Shown here piece after piece: positions 1 through 9,600 of a stretch of 64,000 bases of DNA. A program made the translations under genes and the position numbers. The notes under the pieces were generated by a model. The model ran no database searches. It was given only the letters and a program-made list of their open reading frames with translations, and was not told where the DNA came from. Within the stretch, counting starts at the first letter, position 1; the number at the start of each line of letters is the position of its first letter. Source of the DNA: Methylococcales bacterium (GTDB lineage: Bacteria > Pseudomonadota > Gammaproteobacteria > Methylococcales > Methylomonadaceae); contig JAPLRR010000043.1 in the NCBI GenBank assembly GCA_026399075.1, positions 1 to 64,000 of the forward strand, in the 5' to 3' direction.

Positions 1-40
1 CGGTGTCGATCCATTGGTATAGTTCTGGGTGGCGAGACAT
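1..40 (-). other. Possible 5' end of a gene running off the window
   Basis: Reading the minus strand from base 40 toward the window edge gives an ATG followed by an open frame MSRHPELYQWIDT, preceded by an AAGGT stretch that could be a ribosome binding site. Only 13 residues are visible. The start vaguely resembles some transposase N-termini, but I cannot confirm a family. It would be refuted if the frame closes just outside the window. Confidence 0.2.
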
Positions 41-115
41 GGCGGTACCTTCGGTAAATAGATGTTGATGACTCTCATCAATTTACCTCAACGCACTGTC
101 TCGTCATACTTTTTA

Positions 116-194
116 TTAAAAACCTACACGTGTAAGCCCTCTCCCTGAGGGAGGGGGCGTTTAATGTAGATTTATCAGCTTCGGATTCTATAAC
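116..194. repeat. Dispersed palindromic repeat, copy A
   Basis: This intergenic element has a short palindromic core (CCCTCTCCCTGAGGGAGGG) flanked by conserved arms. Bases 159-194 are a perfect 36-bp inverted match to 61275-61310, and the outer segment AACCTACACGTGTAAG recurs inverted at the very end of the window. It lies downstream of the flavoprotein gene and may act as a transcription end hairpin. The dispersed, intergenic, palindromic nature suggests a non-autonomous MITE-like repeat. Confidence 0.75.
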
Positions 195-195
195 A

Positions 196-1437
196 TCACC
201 CCTCCAAGTACGCCACTACGCCCAAACCTGCTGCACGCCCCATGGCAAAGCAAGCACTTAACAAATAGCCGCCCGTGGGGGCTTCCCAATCCAACATTTC
301 ACCGGCACAAAATACGCCTGGTAGACCGCGCACCATTAAATGCGGGTCTAGTGCCTCAAAACTGACACCACCTGCGCTACTAATCGCTTCTTCAATCGGC
401 CGGGTGGACAGTAATTTAATTGGCAATGATTTTATGGTGGTGCATAAGCGTGTTGGGTCAGTAAAATCTGCCGCATCCAACACTTCCCTGAGCAAGCCTG
501 CTTTAACGCCGTCTATCCCTAGGCGCTTACGAAGGTGGTTTGCCATTGAGTCTTTACCCCGCGCTGCCGATGCTTTAGCCATTAGCGTGGCTAGTGTCAT
601 GTTTGGCAGCAAATCAATGTGGAGGCTTGCACTTCCACTTACGACAATCTGGTCGCGTAGCTGGGCAGATAAGCTATAAATGATGCCGCCTTCCACGCCA
701 TAATCGGTAAGCATTAATTCACCCTGCTGGCGAAATTCACGGCCTTCATTATCCGTGTAGGTCACTGCCACTGATTTTAACGGTAAGCCAGAAAACCGAC
801 TTTTAAAATGTGCGCCCCATGCCACATTAAACCCACAGTTGGATGGCTTCAATGGGGATAACATTACCTCCCGTTGGGCCAGCAATGGCACCCAGGCCGC
901 GTTTGAACCCAATTGGGGCCAGCTGGCACCACCCAGCGCCAGCACTACCGCATCGGCCTTGACAACTACATCGCCAGCTGGGCTTGAGAACGTAAGCGCG
1001 GTATTTTCGCCATTAACCCAGCCCATCCAACGGTAGCGCATGTGTAATCTAACACCTGCCCCGCGCAATCTGTGCAGCCATGCCCTCAGCAAGGGAGCGG
1101 CTTTCATGTCGGTAGGAAAGACCCGGCCTGAGGAGCCAATAAAGGTGTCTAGGCCCAAATCCCGTACCCAATCACGTAAATTTTGTGGGGTGAATGTATC
1201 AAGTATAGCTTGTATTTTGCTACTGCGCGTCCCATAGCGGGACACGAATTTATCGTAAGGCTCCGCATGGGTAATATTCATCCCGCCTTTACCCGCCATC
1301 AGAAATTTTCGGCCTACAGAGGGCATGGCATCATACAAGTCAACCTTTATGCCCGCTGCAATCAAAACTTCCGCAGCCATTAAGCCTGCTGGCCCACCAC
1401 CAATGATGGCTACGGATTTTTGCGCTGAATTTAACAC
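196..1437 (-). CDS. BaiN/HI0933-family FAD flavoprotein (TIGR03862-like)
   Basis: This is a 413-residue flavoprotein. It opens with a dinucleotide-binding Rossmann motif (IIGGGPAGLMAAEVL, about residues 11-25), followed by the GRKFLMAGKGGMN segment typical of the HI0933/YhiN/BaiN family. Near the C-terminus GVFCAGEMLDWEAPTGGY is the second FAD-contacting region of the family. The start is a GTG, because no ATG lies at the conserved N-terminus. Proteins of this family are predicted NAD(P)/FAD oxidoreductases whose substrates are mostly unknown, so no specific reaction is claimed. The gene is monocistronic here and diverges from the cupin gene. Confidence 0.88.
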   Translation of the reverse strand: MLNSAQKSVAIIGGGPAGLMAAEVLIAAGIKVDLYDAMPSVGRKFLMAGKGGMNITHAEPYDKFVSRYGTRSSKIQAILDTFTPQNLRDWVRDLGLDTFIGSSGRVFPTDMKAAPLLRAWLHRLRGAGVRLHMRYRWMGWVNGENTALTFSSPAGDVVVKADAVVLALGGASWPQLGSNAAWVPLLAQREVMLSPLKPSNCGFNVAWGAHFKSRFSGLPLKSVAVTYTDNEGREFRQQGELMLTDYGVEGGIIYSLSAQLRDQIVVSGSASLHIDLLPNMTLATLMAKASAARGKDSMANHLRKRLGIDGVKAGLLREVLDAADFTDPTRLCTTIKSLPIKLLSTRPIEEAISSAGGVSFEALDPHLMVRGLPGVFCAGEMLDWEAPTGGYLLSACFAMGRAAGLGVVAYLEG

Positions 1438-1586
1438 TAAATTATTAATTTTCTTAGTCCATGGCTATCGGTAAAAACAACAGCACTATTGCTTTGCAAT
1501 CTGCCATTATACAATACCCCTGTTTTATGATCAGTGACGAAACGAAGAATATTATCCTTAGCCTACGCCCATCCACAGCCAGCCCC

Positions 1587-1937
1587 ATGAAACCAAGCGC
1601 TAGCAATCTATTTGCCAACATTCCCGATCACTTACCCAACGAACTGTTTACCAACCTTTTTATTCAGGATAACATCCAAATTGAACGGATTGTTTCCAAG
1701 GGCCATATCACGCCAATGGGGCAATGGTATGACCAAGCGAGGGATGAATGGGTAATTTTGCTACAGGGTGAGGCATCGCTACGTTTTGAAGACAGCCCCG
1801 ATTTAGTGACACTGTCAGCTGGGGACTATGTGTTGATTCCTGCGCATGTCCGGCACAGGGTTGAATGGACGCTACCCGACTTTAATACCATCTGGTTGGC
1901 CATCCATCTGGTGGCTCAAGATTCTGGGCCTGCATAA
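1587..1937 (+). CDS. Small cupin-domain protein
   Basis: This is a single-domain cupin. The segment DEWVILLQGEASLRFED is cupin motif 1, and LSAGDYVLIPAHVRHRVEWT is motif 2 with its metal-type histidines. The open frame extends upstream to an ATG at 1461, but the extra 42 residues look unlike the family, so the ATG at 1587 is preferred. That choice is an inference, as no strong ribosome binding site decides it. The protein would be about 116 residues and cytoplasmic. Ligand and reaction cannot be deduced. It stands alone, divergent from the flavoprotein gene. Confidence 0.8.
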   Translation: MKPSASNLFANIPDHLPNELFTNLFIQDNIQIERIVSKGHITPMGQWYDQARDEWVILLQGEASLRFEDSPDLVTLSAGDYVLIPAHVRHRVEWTLPDFNTIWLAIHLVAQDSGPA

Positions 1938-1986
1938 GGCGTTTAATAAACTATCCCCACAGTAGGATGTGGGAATGCCTTTCAGT

Positions 1987-3318
1987 TTATTCGCCAGCGA
2001 TCGACATCTGTTCAACCAATATCGAACCTGTGCGGATATTGCCGCGATAATCAACATCGTTGCCCACGGCAAGCAGGTTTTTATAGATGTCTTTTAAATT
2101 TCCCGCAATCGTGATTTCTTCAACTGGATATTGGATTTCACCGCGTTCCACCCAAAAGCCTGCGGCACCACGGGAATAATCGCCTGTGACCATATTCACG
2201 CCTTGCCCCATCAATTCGGTCACCAGCAAACCTGTATCCATTTGTCTTAACAAATCGGTAAAATCCAAGGCACCGGGTGTTACCGTCAAATTACGCACAC
2301 CACCCGCATTCCCTGTGCTTTGCAGGCCTAATTTACGCGCAGAATAGCTGCTTAACACATAGCTTTGTAACACGCCGCCGCTGACCAGATCCCGTGTTTT
2401 AGTGGCAACACCTTCACCATCATAAGCCGCGCTGCCTAAGGCAGCTAATAAATGGGGTTGTTCATAAATGTGCATAAATTCAGGGAAAACTTGGCTACCC
2501 AAGGCATCAAGTAAAAATGATGACTTGCGGTATAAACTGCCGCCACTGATAGCACCGATAAATGAGGCCAATAAGCCCGACGCAACTTCTGCACTATACA
2601 ACACCGGACATTGGCGGGTGCTTAAGGTGCGTCCCGCCAAGCGCCGTAACGCCCTTTCGGCGGCTTTGGTGCCAATATCGGCGGCAGATTCCAAATTGAG
2701 GGCATTTCGGGAAACGCTATACCAATAATCGCGCTGCATACTGTCGTCGCGCTGCGCCAGCACAGAACAGCTTAAGGAATGGCGCGTTGAGATATAGCCT
2801 TGCAAAAACCCTAAGCTATTGCCCATTACATGGATGCCTTGATGGGTGTTTACCGTTGCACCTTCTGAGTTGGTGATTTCTTCATGATACTGCCGCGCTG
2901 CGTCTTCACATTCAATCGCTAGGGCAATTGCCCCATCAACCCCAATATCCCAGGGATGGTTAAGGTCTAGGTCAGGAAATTCAGTTGCCAACAAGGCTTT
3001 TTCTGGCAAACCCGCATAACTGTCTTCGCTGGTATAACGGGCGATGCTGCACGCCGCACTAACGGTTTCTTTAATCGATGCAGGCGACAAATCCGAGGTG
3101 CTGGCTGAGCCTTTGCGTTGCCCAAAATACACGGTGATGCCCAAGCCTTGGTCGCAATGGTGCTCTATGGTTTCTACCTCACCCAAACGCGCCGACACTG
3201 ACAAGCCGTTTTCTTGGCTCAAGCCCGCTTCGGCGGCAGTCGCGCCTTGTTGTTTGGCTTCATCCAACAAGCTTTGGACTATGGATTTTAAACGGTTAAT
3301 TTCTTGTTGATTTTGCAC
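1987..3318 (-). CDS. pmbA: PmbA/TldE metalloprotease subunit
   Basis: This 443-residue protein is full length for PmbA (TldE). TldD-TldE form a cytoplasmic heterodimeric metalloprotease known in Escherichia coli for microcin B17 maturation and CcdA turnover. Family hallmarks visible are the N-terminal region with RLGEVETIEHHCDQGLG, the central LYSAEVASGLLASFIGAISG stretch and the C-terminal NMVTGDYSRGAAGFWVE. PmbA lacks the HExxxH zinc site, which sits in TldD. The start is a GTG. Its partner tldD lies 430 bp upstream in the same orientation, separated by a broken DUF2442 gene, so the two may not share one transcript. Confidence 0.95.
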   Translation of the reverse strand: MQNQQEINRLKSIVQSLLDEAKQQGATAAEAGLSQENGLSVSARLGEVETIEHHCDQGLGITVYFGQRKGSASTSDLSPASIKETVSAACSIARYTSEDSYAGLPEKALLATEFPDLDLNHPWDIGVDGAIALAIECEDAARQYHEEITNSEGATVNTHQGIHVMGNSLGFLQGYISTRHSLSCSVLAQRDDSMQRDYWYSVSRNALNLESAADIGTKAAERALRRLAGRTLSTRQCPVLYSAEVASGLLASFIGAISGGSLYRKSSFLLDALGSQVFPEFMHIYEQPHLLAALGSAAYDGEGVATKTRDLVSGGVLQSYVLSSYSARKLGLQSTGNAGGVRNLTVTPGALDFTDLLRQMDTGLLVTELMGQGVNMVTGDYSRGAAGFWVERGEIQYPVEEITIAGNLKDIYKNLLAVGNDVDYRGNIRTGSILVEQMSIAGE

Positions 3319-3404
3319 AATGCTCTCTTTAGTTTATTTTTTTGGTTCCGAAATCCAGATGCCCACAGCATTCCAGACTATTTCCCTTCGTTGGTAATGC
3401 TTAG

Positions 3405-3674
3405 TTAAGCAACCCTAGATTCATAATGCAGTTTATTTTGTTCTGCGAGTTTTTGATGGATATTTCCGGGGCTTAATGCCAAGCCATTACGCCAACACAG
3501 TGCACCAAGCTCTAAAAAATACTGCTTAAAATAGTGATCATCATTTAATGGCATGGTCAATTCCGTTTGCCTATCAATGAGTGCTTGTAAGTCATAATCG
3601 CCATAAGAATTGTCAGAAAAAGTCAGGCGCAGGATTTTTTACTGTACATACTGTGCTTGGATGATTTTAATCAT
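3405..3674 (-). pseudogene. DUF2442 gene interrupted by an in-frame stop
   Basis: The minus strand reads an 89-residue DUF2442-like frame starting MIKIIQAQYVQ. It hits one in-frame TAA at 3639-3641 (codon 12) and then continues as KILRLTFSDNSYGDYDL through a conserved-looking C-terminus (ELGALCWRNGLALSPGNIH). DUF2442 proteins usually follow a DUF4160 partner and resemble small toxin-antitoxin components; no intact DUF4160 gene is visible upstream. The rest of the frame is uninterrupted, so the stop is either a recent nonsense mutation or a sequencing error. It sits between tldD and pmbA. Confidence 0.7.
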
Positions 3675-3750
3675 TATCTGCCGCTGAAACTCGTTGCATA
3701 GGAAATTACAGGCACAAGGTTTTTTATGTCGAATAATTGGCTAAAGGCTA

Positions 3751-5190
3751 TTAAACGCTCGTCCCACCCACCGTCAAGCCATCAATCTTCAAGGTAGGTT
3801 GGCCCACGCCTACCGGTACGCTTTGCCCGTCTTTACCGCAAGTGCCAACACCGCTGTCCAGTTCCAAATCGTTGCCAACCATAGACACTTTGGTCAACAC
3901 ATCCGGGCCATTGCCGATGAGGGTTGCGCCTTTTACCGCACGGGTTATTTTACCGTTTTCGATTAAGTAGGCTTCGCTGGCGGAAAACACAAATTTGCCG
4001 GAGGTGATGTCCACTTGCCCGCCTGCGAAATTTTTGGCGTACAAGCCCTTTTTGACCGATTTGATGATGTCTTCGGGATTATGTGAACCTGGCAGCATAT
4101 AGGTGTTGGTCATGCGTGGCATGGGCAGGCTGGCGTAGGATTCGCGCCTGCCGTTACCTGTGGGTTTTACGCCCATTAAGCGGGCATTGAGTTTGTCCTG
4201 CATATAGCCTTTGAGGATGCCGTTTTCTATCAACACGGTTTGCTCGGTGGGGGTGCCTTCATCATCTATGCTCAAAGAGCCGCGCCGTCCGGGCAAGGTG
4301 CCGTCATCGACGACCGTGCATAAATCTGAGGCGACACGTTCGCCAACCCTGCCACTAAAGGCGGATGTGCCTTTGCGGTTAAAATCACCTTCCAAGCCGT
4401 GGCCTATGGCTTCGTGCAGTAAAATACCGGGCCAACCCGAACCCAAAACTACCGTCATATTGCCTGCGGGGGCTTCTTCGGCATCCAGGTTGACTAATGC
4501 TTGGCGGACGGCTTCTTTGCCGTAAGCCAAACCACGGTCTTGCTCGACAAAATACCGGTAATCACTGCGCCCGCCGCCGCCCATGCTGCCTTGTTCGCGC
4601 TTGCCGTTTTCCACCACAATCACGGTGACATTCATGCGCACTAAAGGCCGGATGTCAGCCGCCAATGAACCGTCTTGGTTAGCCACTAAAATGCTTTCAT
4701 GGCCGCCGCTTAAGCTGACGATCACTTCTTCTATACGCGGGTCCAATTGACGGGTTTCGCTTTCCACTTTCCGTAACAGGTCAATTTTTTCTTGGTCTGC
4801 CAAGGACTTCAAAGGATTGGCAACGGGGTAAAATTGCTGCCGATTGGCGGCCTGCACCAAGCCGACGTGGGCATCTTGTCCTTGCCGCACGATGGCTTTG
4901 ACATTATTGGCCGCTTCCAGCAATACCGACAATTCGATGCGGTCGCTGTAGGCAAATCCGGTCTTTTCGCCCGATACCGCACGCACACCTGCGCCTTGCT
5001 CTATGCTGTGGCTGCCTTCTTTAATGATGCCGCCTTCCATAACCCACGATTCGCTATGACTAGACTGGAAATAAATATCCGCTGCATCAACTGGTGAGCT
5101 GAGCAAGCGGTTCATGATTTTTTCAATATCACCGTCTTGTATGCCGTAAGGTGTCAGGATAGTTTGTCTTGCAAGGTTTAATAGTTCCAT
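3751..5190 (-). CDS. tldD: TldD metalloprotease subunit
   Basis: This 479-residue protein is TldD, the catalytic subunit of the cytosolic TldD/TldE zinc protease. The active-site signature [14 protein letters not shown] (HExxxH, around residues 254-267) supplies the zinc ligands and glutamate. The conserved C-terminal [19 protein letters not shown] block is also present. It cleaves unfolded or extended peptides and processes modified peptide natural products when such substrates exist; none is encoded here. Upstream on the same strand lie bamC, nit and yhdP, and nit-tldD is a common gammaproteobacterial neighbourhood. Confidence 0.96.
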   Translation of the reverse strand: MELLNLARQTILTPYGIQDGDIEKIMNRLLSSPVDAADIYFQSSHSESWVMEGGIIKEGSHSIEQGAGVRAVSGEKTGFAYSDRIELSVLLEAANNVKAIVRQGQDAHVGLVQAANRQQFYPVANPLKSLADQEKIDLLRKVESETRQLDPRIEEVIVSLSGGHESILVANQDGSLAADIRPLVRMNVTVIVVENGKREQGSMGGGGRSDYRYFVEQDRGLAYGKEAVRQALVNLDAEEAPAGNMTVVLGSGWPGILLHEAIGHGLEGDFNRKGTSAFSGRVGERVASDLCTVVDDGTLPGRRGSLSIDDEGTPTEQTVLIENGILKGYMQDKLNARLMGVKPTGNGRRESYASLPMPRMTNTYMLPGSHNPEDIIKSVKKGLYAKNFAGGQVDITSGKFVFSASEAYLIENGKITRAVKGATLIGNGPDVLTKVSMVGNDLELDSGVGTCGKDGQSVPVGVGQPTLKIDGLTVGGTSV

Positions 5191-5250
5191 CTTTACTGTA
5201 AACTCAAGGGGTAAGGGGCAAGCGCTTTAATCTTGCAGATAGGGGCTTGA

Positions 5251-5829
5251 TTATTCTTCTTTTAGCTTATCGTGTAAGGTTTCATACAATAATTGCAATA
5301 GTTTTTCCGCACCATCAACGGAGGAGGTATCCCCTGTGTCTTGGGTCGGATCACGCCGGCCTTTGCTGGTTTGTTCGGAACTACTGCCCAAGGCACTGGA
5401 TATTGTTGTCTCCTCCCCGTCATCTTCTACCGTCAGCACATAAATGAGTTCATTTTTTTTGCCGCTAAAAAAAGAATGGTCAGGGTCGTAAGACACATAA
5501 TAAAGCCCTTTATCATGCTCGCGGTCTGTCACCTCCAAGTCACTTTGCTTTAAAGCCAAGCCCAAGGTGCTCCAGGCGTCATCATAGGCCTGTTTGATTT
5601 TTAGTTGGGCGGGCACTGATGTGGTCAGGTAGACATCTGAACCCAAGCCGTCTTCGTAGCGTTTTTTGTGTATAGTGCTGTCATCAACAATACGAGGCTC
5701 CCCGGTCTGTTTGTTGTGGATGATCACGGGCGGACGCTCCAGGGCAGCGGTATCTTTGTAGCGTTCATCGGTGCCTGAACAAGAACACAGGGCGATAGCC
5801 AGTAATAATGGGCCAATGGATTTACGCAT
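5251..5829 (-). CDS. bamC: BamC-like outer membrane assembly lipoprotein
   Basis: This is a predicted lipoprotein of about 192 residues. A short hydrophobic signal is followed by a lipobox-like LCSC and then DERYK, which recalls the RYK segment just behind the lipidated cysteine in BamC (NlpB). The rest is one alpha/beta helix-grip-like domain (QLKIKQAYDDAWSTLGLAL, VTDREHDKGLYYVSY), shorter than the 344-residue E. coli BamC with its two domains. The ATG at 5829 avoids overlap with the nitrilase stop and is preferred over the GTG at 5838. The likely role is as an accessory subunit of the BAM complex in the outer membrane. The name is likely but not certain. Confidence 0.72.
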   Translation of the reverse strand: MRKSIGPLLLAIALCSCSGTDERYKDTAALERPPVIIHNKQTGEPRIVDDSTIHKKRYEDGLGSDVYLTTSVPAQLKIKQAYDDAWSTLGLALKQSDLEVTDREHDKGLYYVSYDPDHSFFSGKKNELIYVLTVEDDGEETTISSALGSSSEQTSKGRRDPTQDTGDTSSVDGAEKLLQLLYETLHDKLKEE

Positions 5830-5830
5830 A

Positions 5831-6649
5831 TTATTCACAAAAAATTCGTCTATGGTTTAACACCGGAAAAGCACTGCGCACTTTTTCTAGCCGTTCAGGG
5901 TCTATGTCAGCCAGTACATAACCACCGCCGGTTTTGTAGCAATCCAAAACGACACCCCACGGATCGATAATCATGCTATGGCCGAAGGTTTTACGGCCAT
6001 TAAGATGAAAGCCACCTTGGTTGGGCGCTATCACATAGCACAAGTTTTCCACGGCACGGGCGCGTAATAATAATTCCCAGTGGGCTGCACCTGTTTCAGC
6101 GGTAAATGCAGAAGGGACAACCACTATGTCCACGCCTTCGCGGCTCATTTTTCTAAAAAACTCAGGGAAACGTAGGTCATAACAAACGGCCACGCCCAAC
6201 TTACCAAATGGGGTGTCGAAAATCTGTGACTCAGTGCCGGGTTCTATGGAATCCGACTCACGGTATACTTCCGACGTACCCGGCACATGGACATCAAACA
6301 GGTGGATTTTATCGTAACGCCCCACACGGTTGCCTTGGTCGTCAAAAATCAGGCAGGCGGCGCGGACTTTGTTGGCATCATCCCCGACGATAGGGATCGT
6401 GCCGCCAACTACCCAAACGCCGTATTTTTTAGCGGTTGCCGCCAAAAACTGTTGTATGGGCCCCGTACCATCCACTTCCTTGGCTTTTAGTTTGTCGGTT
6501 TCATGATCGCCCATTAAGGCAAAATTTTCAGGTAAGGCCACCAGTTTTGCGCCTGCCTTGACCGCCTCGGCAATCAGTTTTTCGGCTTCTAATAAGTTAA
6601 AGCTGATATTGGGGCTGGAGGCCATTTGTATCGCTGCACATTTACTCAT
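5831..6649 (-). CDS. Nitrilase-superfamily amidase (Nit1-like, deaminated glutathione amidase)
   Basis: This 272-residue carbon-nitrogen hydrolase has the complete nitrilase triad: Glu in LVALPENFAL, Lys in GRYDKIHLFD and Cys in GVAVCYDLRFPEFF. The sequence around RAVENLCYVIAPNQGG and FGHSMIIDPWG matches the Nit1/NitA branch, whose known activity is hydrolysis of deaminated glutathione (metabolite repair). The listed frame runs to 6688, but the ATG at 6649 (MSKCAAIQMAS) matches the family and avoids overlap with yhdP. It lies between yhdP and bamC-tldD, a typical gammaproteobacterial order. Confidence 0.9.
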   Translation of the reverse strand: MSKCAAIQMASSPNISFNLLEAEKLIAEAVKAGAKLVALPENFALMGDHETDKLKAKEVDGTGPIQQFLAATAKKYGVWVVGGTIPIVGDDANKVRAACLIFDDQGNRVGRYDKIHLFDVHVPGTSEVYRESDSIEPGTESQIFDTPFGKLGVAVCYDLRFPEFFRKMSREGVDIVVVPSAFTAETGAAHWELLLRARAVENLCYVIAPNQGGFHLNGRKTFGHSMIIDPWGVVLDCYKTGGGYVLADIDPERLEKVRSAFPVLNHRRIFCE

Positions 6650-6660
6650 CGTGTTTCTCG

Positions 6661-9600
6661 TTAGGGTTGTTTTTTGTCCTTTAACCATGAAAAATCAGTG
6701 ATGCCATCCCAGGTTTTCTGCAAGAGACCATCGTTTTCATGCAATGGGATCACTTGTGCGTTACCCCAATCACCTTTAACCAGATATTCCGACCCAAAGA
6801 AAAATCCCTCTTGGTCTTTACCTGTCAAAGACCGCCCAATCAAGGCCGCCACTTTAGCCATAATTGTACCAGCAATAGGCACGGCTTCTGCACTTTTTGG
6901 CACGACGCTAACCCGATAATCAAATGTATGTTTTACCAAGTCAGTCGTGCCAATGAGGGTGATTTTTGCGGGGATGGCATCAATCACCAAATTTTGGGTG
7001 ACGGCTTTACCGTTTGCCACATCCAAGCGTCCATCGATGGTGTTAAACGTCAAACCTTCCTGATAAACATCACTAAAATCCAACTGCAAGCGCTTGACCC
7101 ACTGGGCCATCGCCAATATGCCCAACACCCGCCCAAAACCCGGCTCTATACCTAATATGCGCCCTTCTTTTAAATGGACGTTTATTTTTCCTTGCCATTC
7201 CGCTAAAGAAAATTGATAAGGCGCACCTTTCCAGCCCCCGGAAAAATCAACTGCGGCGCTGGTTTCGGTGAGATTTTTGCTGATCCCCAGCTTGTTGAGC
7301 AACTGCCCTACCTGCGCAATACCCAGTGTGCCTTGTGTACGGGTTTGGGATTGCGTGCCAGTGACTTTCCAATCCCCTGAAAAATTGAGGTTTAAATCCT
7401 TCCCGGACAAAGATACCCGATTAAACCCGATGCCATTTGGGATACGCGCGGACTGCACGTCTAACTGCCCCAAATCTACCGATTGCCACAGTGTTTTTTG
7501 GCTGGCGATGGTCAGTAAAGGCATGACATCCGGTAGCTGTTGCTTTACGGGTGTTGGCTTGGCCAAGCTTTTGCCATCCTGGGATTCCAGCTGTTTTAGG
7601 GCGCTTAAGTTCATCTCTTCCATTAGTAGGGAAATACTGTCAGTGCCGTTGACATTCAAAGGAATTTTAAGCTTGCCATTTGCCAAATTGCCGCTGATGT
7701 TACCTGACCAAAAGCGTCCTTCCGGCTTTAACACCAAATTAATAAAACCCAAATCGTTCTTTTTCCACAAGCCATGCTCACTATGGACGCTTATTTCCCT
7801 AAGGCCAGCCATTGCGCTGGTGGTTGCGCCACCTTTATCCTGAAGCACGGATGCGGCCAGTCCCAACCAATCTTCCAAGGCCAAATTATCACGCTTAATC
7901 TCCAGCTTTATACCCGGCCCTTGGTTCTTTTCGACAGTGCCAACCCCTACCAGAATATGCCCGGACTCAATGCGCCGTTGATTGATATTGAATGTGAGTG
8001 CCGCCTTCATTTGGTTGTCATAAGTTAAACTTATGGGTAATAAGGTTGCATCCGCCAAATCAAAGGTCAACGCCAAAGGATGTTGCTGCCCCTTAGTTTT
8101 GGCCAAGCTGCCAGGTAAGGCAAGCGACACACCCGCCAAGTTGGACTGCACCCAAAGTTCGGGTGCAGCACCTGCACTTGGCAATTGTAACTTTAGTTGG
8201 TAATCGGCCGCACCATCAGCTACCTGCCAACCTGGTAGGTCAAACTGCTTTCTTAGCTCACCAATGCTGGCGCGGCCAGACACATTGACGGTAGTTTTTG
8301 CCTCGCTGCCTTTAAGGGAAATCTGGATCGGCTGCGCTAAAGCAACCGCATTTATCGTGTCACTGAACAGGCCTTGTTCATTGAATTTTATGGCTCCATT
8401 GATTTTTTCCACCCACAAATCAAGTGCTTTTACTTTAAGCCTGGCATTGGCTAACTGAGCATTACCATTGACTTTAGCGATGACATCCGTTGCCAAAGGC
8501 AGGTTTAAATCCAGCGTGATCCGTGTGCTCCCTTGCGGTGTCACCGCATCCAACAATTTATCGACAGAAAAATCCAGGGGTGATTTTTTCAGAAACGCCA
8601 AGCCGTCTAAAATGTCTGTTTCCAGCAGACCTTGAACCCCCAAAAATTTACTCACCCCTAAGTCAGCTATCGTCACCTTGGCCTGATTGATTTTTACTTT
8701 GTGGCTCAGTCCTTTCTGTATGTCAATCTGCAAACTATTCTTTGAAAACAAAACCTCGCCGCCCATGCCCGTCACATGCGGCCATTCAGGGTGATACAAC
8801 AAGTCCAAATTTTCAACGGAAAATCCTGCTTTGAAAACACCTGGGCTGCCCTTAAAGGGAAATTCGTTTAAATTGCCATGGAGTAAAATGAAACCTTTGG
8901 GTATACGGCCACCGACAAAAGCATGGTCTAGCCAATACACCAAATCTTTAGCCATAATGCCGACTGGTAGATATTTCCCCACTTTGCCCATATCTCCCGC
9001 CGAAAATTCCGTTTTAATATCCATAAACGGTGTTCCCTTGGTCTTTGGGATACTTAAGTTCAGTCGGGTGACCGTTTTAATATCGGGTAGGTCAAGTTCA
9101 ATCCGCGGGCTAGAAAGCGTCCATTTGCCAGCCGTTTGCTGCCAAGCCAATGTACCCTTAAGTTTAGGAATGTCTAGGGTATCGCGGAATATTCCTAAAG
9201 TTGTCAAACGCGTACTTTGTGGTGAAAAAATTATTTCACCTTGGGTATCACTGCCTTTTAACTGTCCATTGAGGTTTTCAACGCCTGGTCTTGTCTCTGT
9301 GGGGGCCACGGTAATGCCAGCAAATTTACCGCTGACCGCAAAGTGTTTGTTATCAAGATCGACAAAGCAAGACACTTGCCCTAATTTGCCTTTGAGTTGG
9401 GCTTGGGCCAAAAGCGTGTCTGCTGTCTTGGGCAATGGGGCAAAAAACCGCACTAACTGGGATGCTTCCTGCAAATCCATAGTGGCTACGTACAACCCCA
9501 ATTCGTGGAAAAAACCCGATTGATTGGCACTGCCTGCCACACTAAAGCTAGTGGCAGGCAATTTTTTATCTGCTGTTTCCAGCAAAAAATGCGGTACATC

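Noticed and set aside
7268-9523. Long plus-strand frames (191 and 230 residues) opposite yhdP
   Set aside because: Antisense shadows of a conserved long gene; the translations resemble no family.
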